This document shows positions 35,595 to 44,372 of a stretch of DNA of 64,000 nt, piece by piece; position 1 is the first letter of the stretch, and each line of letters opens with the position of its first letter. The stretch lies in the NCBI GenBank assembly GCA_963734725.1, contig CAVTIX010000018.1, positions 147,356-211,355 on the forward strand, given 5' to 3'. Below the pieces are notes generated by a model that did not search any database, was not told the DNA's origin, and worked only from the letters and a program-made list of their open reading frames with translations. The translations under genes were made by a program, and so were the position numbers. The DNA comes from DASXKD01 sp963734725 (GTDB taxonomy: Bacteria; Actinomycetota; Actinomycetes; Streptosporangiales; Streptosporangiaceae).

Positions 35595-37130
35595 GTGGGG
35601 CAGCAAGTGAACGCGGCATCGGTGGAATGGAATCCTTCGGCGGAACGGCTCCGCGAGCTAACGGAGAAAATGCCGAACGCATCCGTCACCGAGTTTGGCA
35701 ATGTGAACGTCAAGGCGCGCGTTGACTCGCGCAGTGCCCGGTCAACGTTCATCGTCGAAGACTCGACCAATGCGACCAAGCAAACGATTAGCCGGGCGGA
35801 ATTCGACCGGATAGCCGCGGAACAGGACGCCTACATCGCCGGCGCGCACATGGTGGTCGTGGACGGCTACATCGGGTCGGACCCGACGTTCCGCACCCGC
35901 GCCCGCCTGGTGATGGATGCGGCCAACGCCAACGTGGCCGGGATGCAGCAGCAGCTCTACTACCCGGCGGGCGACGACTACGACCCGGCCACCTGGGCGC
36001 CGGACACGACGGTCATCTACACACCGAACCTGCCCGCCCCCGGTTACCCCAACGACCGCGTCATCGCCGTCGACCTCAACAGCAACGTCACCCGCGTGCT
36101 CAACTCCGACTACTTCGGTGAGTCGAAAAAGGGCGGCCTGCGGATGTGGAACAACATCGTCTACAACCGCGGCGGCCTGGCGCTGCACGCTGGGTGCAAG
36201 GTCATCCCGGTCGGCGGCCGCCCCCGCGGCGTGCTCATCGTCGGCCTGTCCGGGACCGGCAAGACCACCACGACGTTCACCACGCAGCTCGGCAGCAAGC
36301 CCGCGCAGGACGATTTCATCGGGCTCATGCCCGGCGGCAAGGTGTACACGACCGAGAACGGCTGCTTCGCCAAGACGTTCGGCCTGGACCCGCGGTTCGA
36401 ACCGGCCATCTACGACGCGACTACCAAGCCAGACGCCTATCTGGAGAACGTGTCGGTGGACCCGCTGGGGAAGGTGGACTTCTTCGACACCTCCTACACC
36501 AAGAATGGCCGTACCACCTGGCCGTTCTCCTACGTGGACCCGTGGCCCTCGAATGACATCCCGCTTGCCGAGTTCCTGCTCATCCTGAACCGGAACGAGA
36601 ACATCGTGCCGGGCGTGGCCCGGCTCGACCGAGCACAGGCCGCCGCATACTTCATGCTGGGCGAGACCACCGGCACCTCGGCAGGCGGCAAGGACGAGGA
36701 GGGCAAGTTCCTGCGCGTGCCCGGCACCAACCCGTTCTTCCCCCGCGCCATGGCCGACATGGGCAACCGGATGCTGGAACTGCTCGACAGCCATGAGCTG
36801 AAGGTTTTCGTGCTGAACACCGGGCGGGTCGGCGGCGGCGACGACCACGAAGGGTCCAAGAAGGTCACGATCCCGATCTCCTCCGCGATCGTGCAGGCCA
36901 TCGCGGAAGAAACGATCACGTGGGCAGATGACCCCGATTTCGGCTACGAGATCGCCGAGTCGCTCCCTGGCGTGGACGACCCCGAGATCCTCCAGCCGCG
37001 CCGCCTGTACACAAGGCAGGGCCGCACCGGCGAGTACGACGCGCTGGTCGAGCGGATGAAGCGGGAGCGCCGGGAATACCTCGCCTCGTTCCCCGGCCTG
37101 GATGAGGCTATCGTCAAGTCCATCGGCTAG
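35595..37130 (+). CDS. pckA: Phosphoenolpyruvate carboxykinase (ATP type)
   Basis: Converts oxaloacetate and ATP to phosphoenolpyruvate, the entry step of gluconeogenesis. The 511-residue protein contains the ATP-type kinase-1a loop GLSGTGKTTTTF, the kinase-2 region DDFIGLMPGGKVYTTENGCFAKTF, and the N-terminal YNPSAERLRELTEKMPNASVTEFGNVNVKARVDSRSA-type substrate part (reads EWNPSAERL here). The GTG at 35595 has GAGGAGGAG six bases upstream. Most actinobacteria use the GTP enzyme, so the ATP type is somewhat unusual. The TAG stop is the first bases of a dispersed repeat. Confidence 0.93.
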   Translation: MGQQVNAASVEWNPSAERLRELTEKMPNASVTEFGNVNVKARVDSRSARSTFIVEDSTNATKQTISRAEFDRIAAEQDAYIAGAHMVVVDGYIGSDPTFRTRARLVMDAANANVAGMQQQLYYPAGDDYDPATWAPDTTVIYTPNLPAPGYPNDRVIAVDLNSNVTRVLNSDYFGESKKGGLRMWNNIVYNRGGLALHAGCKVIPVGGRPRGVLIVGLSGTGKTTTTFTTQLGSKPAQDDFIGLMPGGKVYTTENGCFAKTFGLDPRFEPAIYDATTKPDAYLENVSVDPLGKVDFFDTSYTKNGRTTWPFSYVDPWPSNDIPLAEFLLILNRNENIVPGVARLDRAQAAAYFMLGETTGTSAGGKDEEGKFLRVPGTNPFFPRAMADMGNRMLELLDSHELKVFVLNTGRVGGGDDHEGSKKVTIPISSAIVQAIAEETITWADDPDFGYEIAESLPGVDDPEILQPRRLYTRQGRTGEYDALVERMKRERREYLASFPGLDEAIVKSIG

Positions 37131-37291
37131 GGCGTGCCTTATAGATCTATGCCGTAGCGAGCGGCCGCCGGCGGGATGCATCGCAAGGCGGAGGAGGAGC
37201 CCATAGCGGAGCTATTGGCGACGACGACAACGCCGCGAGGCGCCCGTCCGGTGGACGCGCAGTAGGCTGGATGATCTGTAAGACATGCCCT
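37129..37291. repeat. MITE-like dispersed repeat, copy 2 (163 bp)
   Basis: Second copy of the element at 19387–19568, same orientation. It begins AGGGCGTGCCTTATAGATCT and ends GTAAGACATGCCCT. The left end overlaps the pckA stop codon. The two copies share long identical runs over the left ~100 bases and differ by a gap in the right third. It carries no open frame. Confidence 0.8.
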
Positions 37292-37309
37292 AAAGCCTGG
37301 TTGAATGTT

Positions 37310-37347
37310 GACCCCGTCCCGCCCGTATCTACGGCGGGGCGGGGTTA
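37310..37347. terminator. GC-rich hairpin terminator after pckA
   Basis: ACCCCGTCCCGCC pairs with GGCGGGGCGGGGT around a short CGTATCTAC loop (one internal bulge), followed by TTAACG. It lies between copy 2 of the repeat and the prenyl diphosphate synthase gene, so it probably ends pckA transcription. Confidence 0.6.
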
Positions 37348-37414
37348 ACGTAGGTTTGTAGCACTCCCACCAGCCTCAACCGTTATCTGGCAGGAGAGCG
37401 CAGAAGGGGTGCAG

Positions 37415-38176
37415 ATGGGACTGCGCGAACTCGCCTACAAGCTGTATGAGCGCAGGCTGGAAGCGTCGTTGTCCAGGCACGCGATCCCCCGGCACGTCGG
37501 GGTGATCCTCGACGGGAACCGGCGCTGGGCCCGCTCGGCGGGCCTGACCGACGTCAGCGACGGCCACCAGAAGGGCGCCGACAATATCTTCGAGCTGCTC
37601 GCCTGGTGCCGCCAGGCTGGCGTCGAGGTAGTCACCCTGTGGCTGTTGTCCACCGACAACCTGGCCCGGTCCGGGGCGGAAGTGGAGGCCCTGCTCCGGA
37701 TCATCGAGGGCACGGTACGGGAACTGGTGGCCCAGGGCTGGCATGTCAAGCCCGTCGGCGCGCTGGACCTGCTCCCGGTGGACACCGCGCAGGTGCTCAA
37801 GGACGCGGCCGAGGCCACCGCGGAGAACCCGGGGCTGCTGGTCAACGTGGCCGTCGGCTACGGCGGGCGGCGGGAGATCGCCGACGCGGTGCGGTCGCTG
37901 CTGCACGACCACGCGACCAAGGGAACCAGCATCGAGGAACTGGCCGAGATCCTGGACGTGGAGCACATCGCCGACCACCTGTACACGGCCGGGCAGCCAG
38001 ACCCGGACCTGGTGATCCGCACCTCGGGCGAGCAGCGGCTGGGCGGCTTCCTGCTGTGGCAGAGCGTCCACTCGGAGTTCTACTTCTGCGACGCCTACTG
38101 GCCGGCCTTCCGGCGGGTGGACTTCCTCCGGGCGCTGCGGTCCTACGCCGCGCGGCATCGCCGGTTCGGCGCCTGA
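37415..38176 (+). CDS. Cis-prenyl diphosphate synthase (UppS family)
   Basis: A 253-residue cis-isoprenyl transferase. The catalytic Asp lies in HVGVILDGNRRWARSAGL, followed by GHQKGADNIFELLAWC and the C-terminal DLVIRTSGEQRLGGFLLWQSVHSEFYFCDAYWPAFRRVDFLRAL. Enzymes of this set make short (Z,E-farnesyl) or long (undecaprenyl) polyprenyl diphosphates, the latter being cell-wall lipid carriers; the product cannot be told from sequence. The ATG at 37415 has AAGGGG at five bases; an in-frame GTG six bases earlier is less likely. Confidence 0.9.
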   Translation: MGLRELAYKLYERRLEASLSRHAIPRHVGVILDGNRRWARSAGLTDVSDGHQKGADNIFELLAWCRQAGVEVVTLWLLSTDNLARSGAEVEALLRIIEGTVRELVAQGWHVKPVGALDLLPVDTAQVLKDAAEATAENPGLLVNVAVGYGGRREIADAVRSLLHDHATKGTSIEELAEILDVEHIADHLYTAGQPDPDLVIRTSGEQRLGGFLLWQSVHSEFYFCDAYWPAFRRVDFLRALRSYAARHRRFGA

Positions 38177-38431
38177 GCATGCTGTCGGCCCGCCCTAGCC
38201 CCTGAAGGACGCGGCTGGGGCTCTGCCGGGGTCGCCGCTGGGCCTGCCCTGGGGTACGGGTCGGGGCATTTCGGGCGCGCCAGGCGCCCCTGGATCGCGG
38301 CCCGGCAGGTGGGTACTTCCAGTAATCGATCCCGGACTGTACCGTCGGAACTGGATGGGCGGTGCGTAGCCGCCCGCCGGGAAGGCCCTCGACATCCTCG
38401 AGCTTGTTGTCCTGGTACGCAGGCGAGACGA

Positions 38432-38458
38432 GTGCAGGGCCGGCAACCGGCCTTGCAC
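38432..38458. terminator. 12-bp hairpin downstream of the prenyl transferase gene
   Basis: GTGCAGGGCCGG pairs with CCGGCCTTGCAC (one G·T pair) around a three-base loop. It lies within the otherwise featureless 354-base spacer 38177–38530 and is followed by CTTTCTC rather than a clean T-run. It is a probable terminator, or a leader structure for the PhoH-like gene. Confidence 0.5.
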
Positions 38459-38530
38459 GGGCCGGCCCGGTCTTTCTCACCCGTCTGGAAGTCTGAGCGC
38501 GGCGCCGTCATGGCGCCCAGGGGAGAACGA

Positions 38531-39911
38531 GTGGCCAGTTCTTCTGCCCGCCGCTCCGCGCGGCAAAGCACGTCCAGCCCCGACACCGACCGCCCGGGCG
38601 CACCGAGCCCGCGGCGGCGGACCTATGTCCTGGACACCAGCGTCCTGCTCGCAGACCCGGGCGCCATCGTCAGGTTCGCGGAACACCGCGTGGTCCTGCC
38701 CATTGTGGTCATCACAGAGCTGGAGGCCAAGCGTCATCATCCCGAACTAGGATTCTTCGCCCGCCAGGCTTTGCGATACCTGGACGAACTGCGGATTTCC
38801 TATGGCCGCCTCGATGATGACCTGCCCATCGGGGACTGCGGCGGCACCGTACGGGTCGAGCTGAACCACACCGATCCCCAGGTGCTCCCGCCCGGTTTCC
38901 GGCTCGGGGACAACGACACCCGGATCCTCTCCGTCGCACGCAGCCTGGCTGCCGAGGGCGACGACGTGGTCCTGGTCAGCAAGGACCTGCCGCTGCGGGT
39001 GAAGGCGGCCTCGCTGGGACTGACCGCCGAGGAGTACCGCGCCGAGATCCCGGCCGACTCCGGGTGGACCGGCATGGCCGAGCTTGCGGTCACCGCCGAC
39101 GAGATCGAAGAGCTGTATGAGTCCGGCTCGCTGGACTGTGCCGCCGCCAGGGACCTGCCCTGCCACACCGGGCTGGTGCTGGGCACCGGGGGAGCGGGCG
39201 GGGGCAGCGCGCTCGGCCGGGTGCTGCCGGACAAGTCGGTGCGGCTGGTCCGCGGCGACCGGGATGCCTTCGGCCTGCGCGGGCGGAGCGCGGAGCAGCG
39301 GGTCGCCCTGGAACTGCTGCTGGATCCCGAGATCGGCATCGTGTCGCTGGGCGGCCGGGCCGGTACCGGCAAGTCGGCGCTGGCGCTGTGCGCCGGGCTG
39401 GAAGCGGTGATGGACCGGCGCCAGCACCGCAAGGTTGTGGTGTTCCGCCCGCTGTACGCGGTGGGGGGCCAGGAACTCGGCTATCTGCCCGGCTCCGAGG
39501 CGGACAAGATGAACCCGTGGGCGCAGGCGGTGTACGACACGCTGTCCTCGGTCACCACCCAGGAGGTGATCGATGAGGCGCTGGGCCGGGACATGTTCGA
39601 GGTCCTGCCGCTGACCCACATCAGGGGGCGGTCGCTGCACGACTCGTTCGTGATCGTGGACGAGGCCCAGTCGCTGGAGCGCGGGGTGCTGCTCACGGTC
39701 TTGTCCCGGATCGGCGCCGGGTCCCGGGTGGTGCTCACCCACGACGTGGCGCAGCGCGACAACCTGCGGGTGGGCCTGGCACGACGGAGTCGTGGCGGTG
39801 ATCGAGAAACTCAAGGGGCACCCGCTGTTCGCGCACGTGACGCTGGTGCGGTCCGAGCGCTCGCCGATCGCCGCCCTGGTCACCGAGATGCTGGAGGACG
39901 TTGGGCTCTGA
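38531..39911 (+). pseudogene. PhoH-like PIN/ATPase fusion with a one-base frameshift
   Basis: Two domains: an N-terminal PIN RNase domain (TYVLDTSVLLADPGAIVRF with the acidic pocket, VILVVITELEAK-type LPIVVITELEAK, DNDTRILSVARSL, VLVSKDLPLRVKA) and a C-terminal PhoH ATPase (Walker A SLGGRAGTGKSALAL, Walker B FVIVDEAQSLE). The GTG at 38531 follows GGGGAG at five bases. At 39777 an extra T shifts the frame: removing it restores GRHDGVVAVIEKLKGHPLFAHVTLVRSERSPIAALVTEMLEDVGL ending at 39911, identical to the usual family C-terminus. The rest is perfect, so a consensus error is possible. The 3' end overlaps the convergent ispD. Confidence 0.85.
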
Positions 39912-40608
39912 CTCCGTCGCGGAGCAGGGTTTCCGCGAGGGCCAGGTCGCCCGGGAAGGTGATCTTCAGGTTGCGCTCGCTGCCCAGCACGATGTGCACG
40001 CTGACCTCCGGCAGGTAGCGCAGCACGATCCCGCAGTCATCGGTTGCGGGCAGGTCGCCGAGCCGCGGGTCCGCGGCGGCGAGTTCGTGCGCCCGCCGGA
40101 TCACCGACAGCCGGAAGCCTTGGGGGGTCTGGCAGCGCACCAGCGTGTCCCGGCGCGGCATGTCCGCCATGACCCCGTCGCTGACCACGGCGATGGTGTC
40201 GGATGAGGGCACGGCCACGCCCACCGCGCGGTGCGTGGCGAGCGCGGCCGCGCAATCGGCGATGATCCGCTGGTCCACCAGGGGCCGCGCCGCGTCATGG
40301 AAGAGCACGTCGCACTCGGCGCTGCCGATTGCGGTGATCGCCCGCCGGGTGGACTCCACCCGGGTCGGCCCGCCGGGAATGACCCCGGCCAGCTTGCGGT
40401 AGCCGCCGGCCACCAGTGCCTCCCGCACCTGGTCGGTGTGGCTGGCGGCCATCACCACCAGGACCGCGTCTACCGCGGGGGCCTCGTCGAACGCGGCCAC
40501 CGAGTGCTCGATCAACGGCCGCCCGGCGAATGGCAGCAACTGCTTGGGCACGCTGGCGCCGAACCGCTCGCCTGTGCCGCCCGCGAGCACGACCGCGACC
40601 GTGTGCAT
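39880..40608 (-). CDS. ispD: 2-C-methyl-D-erythritol 4-phosphate cytidylyltransferase
   Basis: Third enzyme of the MEP pathway to isopentenyl diphosphate: joins CTP with 2-C-methylerythritol 4-phosphate. The 242-residue protein has the nucleotide loop VAVVLAGGTGERFGASVPKQLLPFAGRPL, VIPGGPTRVESTRRAI, LFHDAARPLVD, and TDDCGIVL, all IspD hallmarks. The start ATG at 40608 is clear. It is convergent with the PhoH-like gene and overlaps its last codons. The neighbouring cis-prenyl transferase uses products of the same pathway. Confidence 0.93.
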   Translation of the reverse strand: MHTVAVVLAGGTGERFGASVPKQLLPFAGRPLIEHSVAAFDEAPAVDAVLVVMAASHTDQVREALVAGGYRKLAGVIPGGPTRVESTRRAITAIGSAECDVLFHDAARPLVDQRIIADCAAALATHRAVGVAVPSSDTIAVVSDGVMADMPRRDTLVRCQTPQGFRLSVIRRAHELAAADPRLGDLPATDDCGIVLRYLPEVSVHIVLGSERNLKITFPGDLALAETLLRDGVRAQRPPASR

Positions 40609-40745
40609 GAGCCGGACTCTACCCGGGTAGCGCCGGACCCCTGATGATCACCCGTTCATATCACCGGGTAACAGGTCGTGACCTGCGGGCCTTAGCCGCG
40701 CGCCGGGAACTGGATTTGGCTAGGATGGCGCTCGCTGGAGGGTGC

Positions 40746-42036
40746 ATGTCGATGCTGACGCTGAGGCAGGTGCCGTGGAGGTTCTCCGCGCTGCGCAGGG
40801 TTGACTGGCCATCGCCTGCACGGGTACCGCGGCCCTGGTTGACCGGCTTGTTCGCCGCGTCCGCGGTGTACGCCATGCTGATGGCGCTGGTGACCAGCCA
40901 CTCGCTGCACCGGACCTGGGGGATCTTCGCGGCCTGCTCCTACCTGCTCGCCGCCATGGTTGTGCTGGTCTTCAAGGCGCGTGGGGTGGACTCGGCGCTG
41001 CTGATCAGCCTTGGCGGGGCACTAGTCCTGCCGCTGGGGCTGATGGCGGCCGACCGGCTGCAGCAGCCCGAGGTGCGGGTGATCAACAAGTCGGCCTCGC
41101 TCCTGGTGCACCATGGCACCCCCTATCTCGGGCCGGCCGCGCTGGCCGCCGCGCACAGCCCGAACATCTTCGATCCTTACCTGCCGCTGATGACGCTGTT
41201 CGGCGTCCCCCGGGCGCTGCTCGGCTTCTCGGTGCTGACCGACCCGCGGATCTGGTTCGGGGTCGGGTTCATGGTCATCTTCGCCGCGGCGCTGACCGTG
41301 GTGGGCGCCCGTGACGTGGTGCGCTGGACCGTGCTGGTGACCGCGTCGCCGGTGATTGCGTTCTCCCTGGCCGTGGGCGGCACTGACGTGCCGGTGCTCG
41401 CGTTTATCTGCCTCGGTCTGGCGCTGCTGTGGCGGGCGCCGCACCCGCTGCTGGCTGGCCTCGCACTCGGCATCTCCTGCGCCATGAAGGCCACGGCATC
41501 GGCCGGCCCTCCTGGTGGCCGTGGTCCTGGTCCTGGTCAGGGACGGCAGGCGGGCGGCCTGGATCCTGTCCGGGACCGCGGTAGCCGTGTTCGCCGCCAT
41601 CGTCGGGCCGGTGGCCGTGCTGGGGCCGCGCGCGCTGGTGCAGAACACGATCTCGTTTCCGCTGGGTCTGGCCAGCATTAAGTCCCAGGCAGTCAGCCCG
41701 TTGCCGGGGCGGCTGCTGGTCGAGACCGGGCAGGCGGGTCACCTGATCGCGGTGGCCCTGCTCGCGCTGGCCTGCCTCGGCATTATCGCGTCGCTGGCCA
41801 TCCGGCCGCCGCGCACCGTCCCGGCCGCCACCTGGCGCATAATCATCGGGCTCAGCCTGATGTTCGTGCTGGCCCCCGCGACCAGGTTCGGCTACTTCCT
41901 CTACCCGGCCGGCCTACTGGCCTGGCTGGGCATCTCCTGGCTCGGCTTCGGCGGGGCGGGCGGCCCACCGGGCTCCGGCGCCAAGTCGGCGAAGGCCGCC
42001 GCCCAGCCCGCGTACCAGTCGGCGAACCACGGCTGA
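40746..42036 (+). pseudogene. GT-C-like polytopic membrane protein with a one-base frameshift
   Basis: A large multi-helix membrane protein resembling actinobacterial DUF2029/GT87-type mannosyltransferases, which use polyprenyl-phosphate sugars. The first part (to about 41500) shows helices from LTGLFAASAVYAMLMALV to PVIAFSLAVGGTDVPVLAFICLGLALLW. At 41500 an extra C shifts the frame; removing it gives TAWPALLVAVVLVLVRDGRRAAW and continues through helices RIIIGLSLMFVLAPATRFGYFLYPAGLLAWLGISWLGFG to 42036. Together ~429 residues. Sequence before and after is well kept. Its end overlaps the convergent HD gene. The acceptor is unknown. Confidence 0.7.
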
Positions 42037-42566
42037 TCGGCAGCCAGCGGCACGATGTGCTCCACCGTCTGCGCGTAGTAGGCGCGCTGCCGGGCCTCGG
42101 GCAGGTTGCGTAGCGTCTGGGCGTTGCTGGCCCGGTCGGCCAGCTTCACCAGGATGGCATCGTGCGGGGCGCGCCGCAGTCCGCGGAGATATGCTTCCTT
42201 GACGCTCGCGTGGTCCTGGCCCGGGCCGGGTTCCGGGATTGTCACCCAGCCGACGAGTTCGGCGATCCGCGGGCCGAAAGCGGCGCGGACGTCGTCCGCC
42301 GTGCAGTCGGTGTCTTCCACAACGTCGTGCAGCACGGCCGCGCAGAGGATATCGGGGTCGGTCACGCCCGCGCCGCGGACCAGCACCTCGAGCGCTTCCA
42401 GCAGATGCTCCAGATAGGGCGCGCCGGTCGGCCGCCGCTGCTCGCCGTGGCTTGCGTCGGCGAAGTCAACCGCCCGTCGCAGCCGCGCCACGGTGTCCGC
42501 TGGCAGTGCCGCGCGCAACCCGGGCTCAGCCTGCTGCCAGGTGTGCCAGGTCGTGAAGAGCTCCAC
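41901..42566 (-). CDS. HD-domain hydrolase (RelA/SpoT hydrolase-like)
   Basis: A 221-residue HD-domain protein. The metal motif occurs as HGEQRRPTGAPYLEHLLEALEVL (His), CAAVLHDVVEDTDC (His-Asp) and VKLADRASNAQTL (Asp), the pattern of stand-alone ppGpp hydrolases (MESH1-like) and the SpoT hydrolase half. No synthetase or TGS domain is present, so it may degrade ppGpp or another nucleotide. GTG start at 42566. The C-terminus overlaps the 3' end of the membrane protein gene, and the gene may be read from the strand of the LCP gene upstream is unlikely since that gene starts far away but on the same strand and ends six bases before this start lies. Confidence 0.82.
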   Translation of the reverse strand: MELFTTWHTWQQAEPGLRAALPADTVARLRRAVDFADASHGEQRRPTGAPYLEHLLEALEVLVRGAGVTDPDILCAAVLHDVVEDTDCTADDVRAAFGPRIAELVGWVTIPEPGPGQDHASVKEAYLRGLRRAPHDAILVKLADRASNAQTLRNLPEARQRAYYAQTVEHIVPLAADQPWFADWYAGWAAAFADLAPEPGGPPAPPKPSQEMPSQASRPAG

Positions 42567-42571
42567 CCCGA

Positions 42572-44182
42572 TCAGTGGCCAAACATGCTGGGGTTGTCCG
42601 GGCCGGTGAAGGCCGCGGACTGGTGGCAGATGTTCGCGCTTCCGTTGACCCCGCCATAGTGCTTGCTCAGCGCCGCCGCCGACGTGGCCTTCCCTCTGTG
42701 CCTCCTGTGTCCCTTGTGCGTGCTGACGCCCTTGAAGCCAGAGCCGAGAACCAGGCTGATGGTGTTGCCGTTGAGGCCGGTCACCTGCTTGAGCTGGGCA
42801 CTGGGGATTTCCTTGTGGAGCGTGTTGACCTGGGGCATCTGTGCGGCCGACGTGTATTCGATGACGGTGCTGCTGGTAGTGCCAGTCGCGTTGGCGGTCT
42901 TCGCGACCTTAAACCCGCGCGCGGTCAGTTCGTTCGCTGTAGTCAAGGCCAGGCCGGCGACGCTCGTCCCGTTGAGCACCTGGAGCTGCACCTGGCTCGG
43001 CTGGACCGTGGGCAGCGGCTGGGGCTTGGCGCGGTCGGCGCGCCGTGCGGTCTTCAGGATGTGGTTGTCCCTGGCGATCGCCCGGAACAGCTGGTCCGCC
43101 GACGGCTGGTTGAACTCCACCAGGTCGTTCGGGTTGGCCGGGTAGGGCGCCACCGGCGCCATGACGAACTGCAGGGCGCTCGTGCTCAAGCCCTTGAGGC
43201 TGTTGGCGATCGCGTACATGTCGTTGAAACTCAGCCCGGTGTCCGTGGTCAGCGAGCTGGCGATGTCGTGGACCAGGGTGTAGAGCTTGGCCGGGTTGGT
43301 CAGCGAACTGGACTGCTTGATCTTCTGCGCCAGCGAGGCCAGGAAGACCTGCTGCCGGTTGATCCGCTGCAGGTCAGAGCCATAGCCGATGTGCCGTTCG
43401 CGGACGAAGGCGAGCGCCTGTACGCCGCGGACCACGCTCCTCCCGGCCGGCAGGTTCAGCTTGGACGCGGGGTCGCGGATGGCGTAAGGCAGGCACACCG
43501 GGACGCCGCCGACGTCGTCAACGATCGACTGGAAGCCCGCGAAGTCAACCTCGACGAAGTGGTCGATGTGAATGTGGGTGACCTGCTCAAGGGTCTTCCA
43601 CAGGCAGGGCGCGCCGCCGAAGGAAAAGGCCGAGTTAAGCTGCTCCAGCCCGCCCGGCTGCGCCTGCTGGCCGTGATGCCCTTGGCCGTCGGCCTCGCAC
43701 TGGTAGATCGGCACCATAGTGTCCCGAGGGAAACTGATCACGGTCGCGCCGGAATGGGTGGGCGGGATGTGCAGCAGCATCGACGTGTCCGAGCGGGATC
43801 CCCGGATGCCGCGGCCGTATCCGTGGATGCCGGCGCGCGAGTCGGACCCGATGATCAGGATGTTTTCCGAGCCATTCAGCTTGGGCGGGCGCTTGCCCAG
43901 TTCCCCTTTGGCGATGGTGACGTGGTGGATGCTGTCGTAGACGCCGCGGTAGGCGGCATAGGCGCTCAGCGAGACGAAGGTGATCGTCAGCGTGGCGAGG
44001 ATTCCGAGAATGCTTAGCACCGGATGGCGGCCGAGGATGCGGCGGATCCCGGTAGGCCGCTCGCCCATCTGCGCCGCGCGCCGACCGGCCCGCCCCGGGG
44101 GGGCCCCGGGGTCGGACGGCCCGCGGCCCTGGCGAGAGCTGCTGCTCTCGCCAGGGCCTTCAGGGTCCTCGTAGCGGGTCAT
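42572..44182 (-). CDS. LytR-CpsA-Psr (LCP) cell-wall polymer ligase
   Basis: A 536-residue LCP protein that attaches polymers such as teichoic acids or arabinogalactan-like glycans from lipid carriers to peptidoglycan. Layout: basic, Pro/Gly-rich cytoplasmic tail, one membrane helix at about 52–74 (VLSILGILATLTITFVSLSAYAAY), the LCP domain with NILIIGSDSRAG, RSDTSMLLHI, ISFPRDTMV and FVRERHIGYGSDLQRINRQQ, and a LytR_C domain near 395–485 (VQLQVLNGTSVAGLA). The C-terminus is basic. It ends six bases before the HD gene begins on the same strand, so the two may form an operon. Confidence 0.92.
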   Translation of the reverse strand: MTRYEDPEGPGESSSSRQGRGPSDPGAPPGRAGRRAAQMGERPTGIRRILGRHPVLSILGILATLTITFVSLSAYAAYRGVYDSIHHVTIAKGELGKRPPKLNGSENILIIGSDSRAGIHGYGRGIRGSRSDTSMLLHIPPTHSGATVISFPRDTMVPIYQCEADGQGHHGQQAQPGGLEQLNSAFSFGGAPCLWKTLEQVTHIHIDHFVEVDFAGFQSIVDDVGGVPVCLPYAIRDPASKLNLPAGRSVVRGVQALAFVRERHIGYGSDLQRINRQQVFLASLAQKIKQSSSLTNPAKLYTLVHDIASSLTTDTGLSFNDMYAIANSLKGLSTSALQFVMAPVAPYPANPNDLVEFNQPSADQLFRAIARDNHILKTARRADRAKPQPLPTVQPSQVQLQVLNGTSVAGLALTTANELTARGFKVAKTANATGTTSSTVIEYTSAAQMPQVNTLHKEIPSAQLKQVTGLNGNTISLVLGSGFKGVSTHKGHRRHRGKATSAAALSKHYGGVNGSANICHQSAAFTGPDNPSMFGH

Positions 44183-44372
44183 TTCTGCTGCTCAGCGCTC
44201 CTCGGCATGAATCGTAGCTCACGCGGGGATGGGGTTACATTCTCTTGGGAGAGGCCTGGGCATGTAGTGATATTAGGGCGCATTCGATCAGCGCAGCTTC
44301 GCTGACACAGCTGCTCCCGGCCAAATGCGGGGGCGGGCCCGCTGCTTGGTAGCCCGTTCTAGAGTAGGGCAC

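Noticed and set aside
42575..44017. Forward open frame of 480 codons opposite the LCP gene
   Set aside because: Antisense shadow; LCP motifs on the other strand are decisive.
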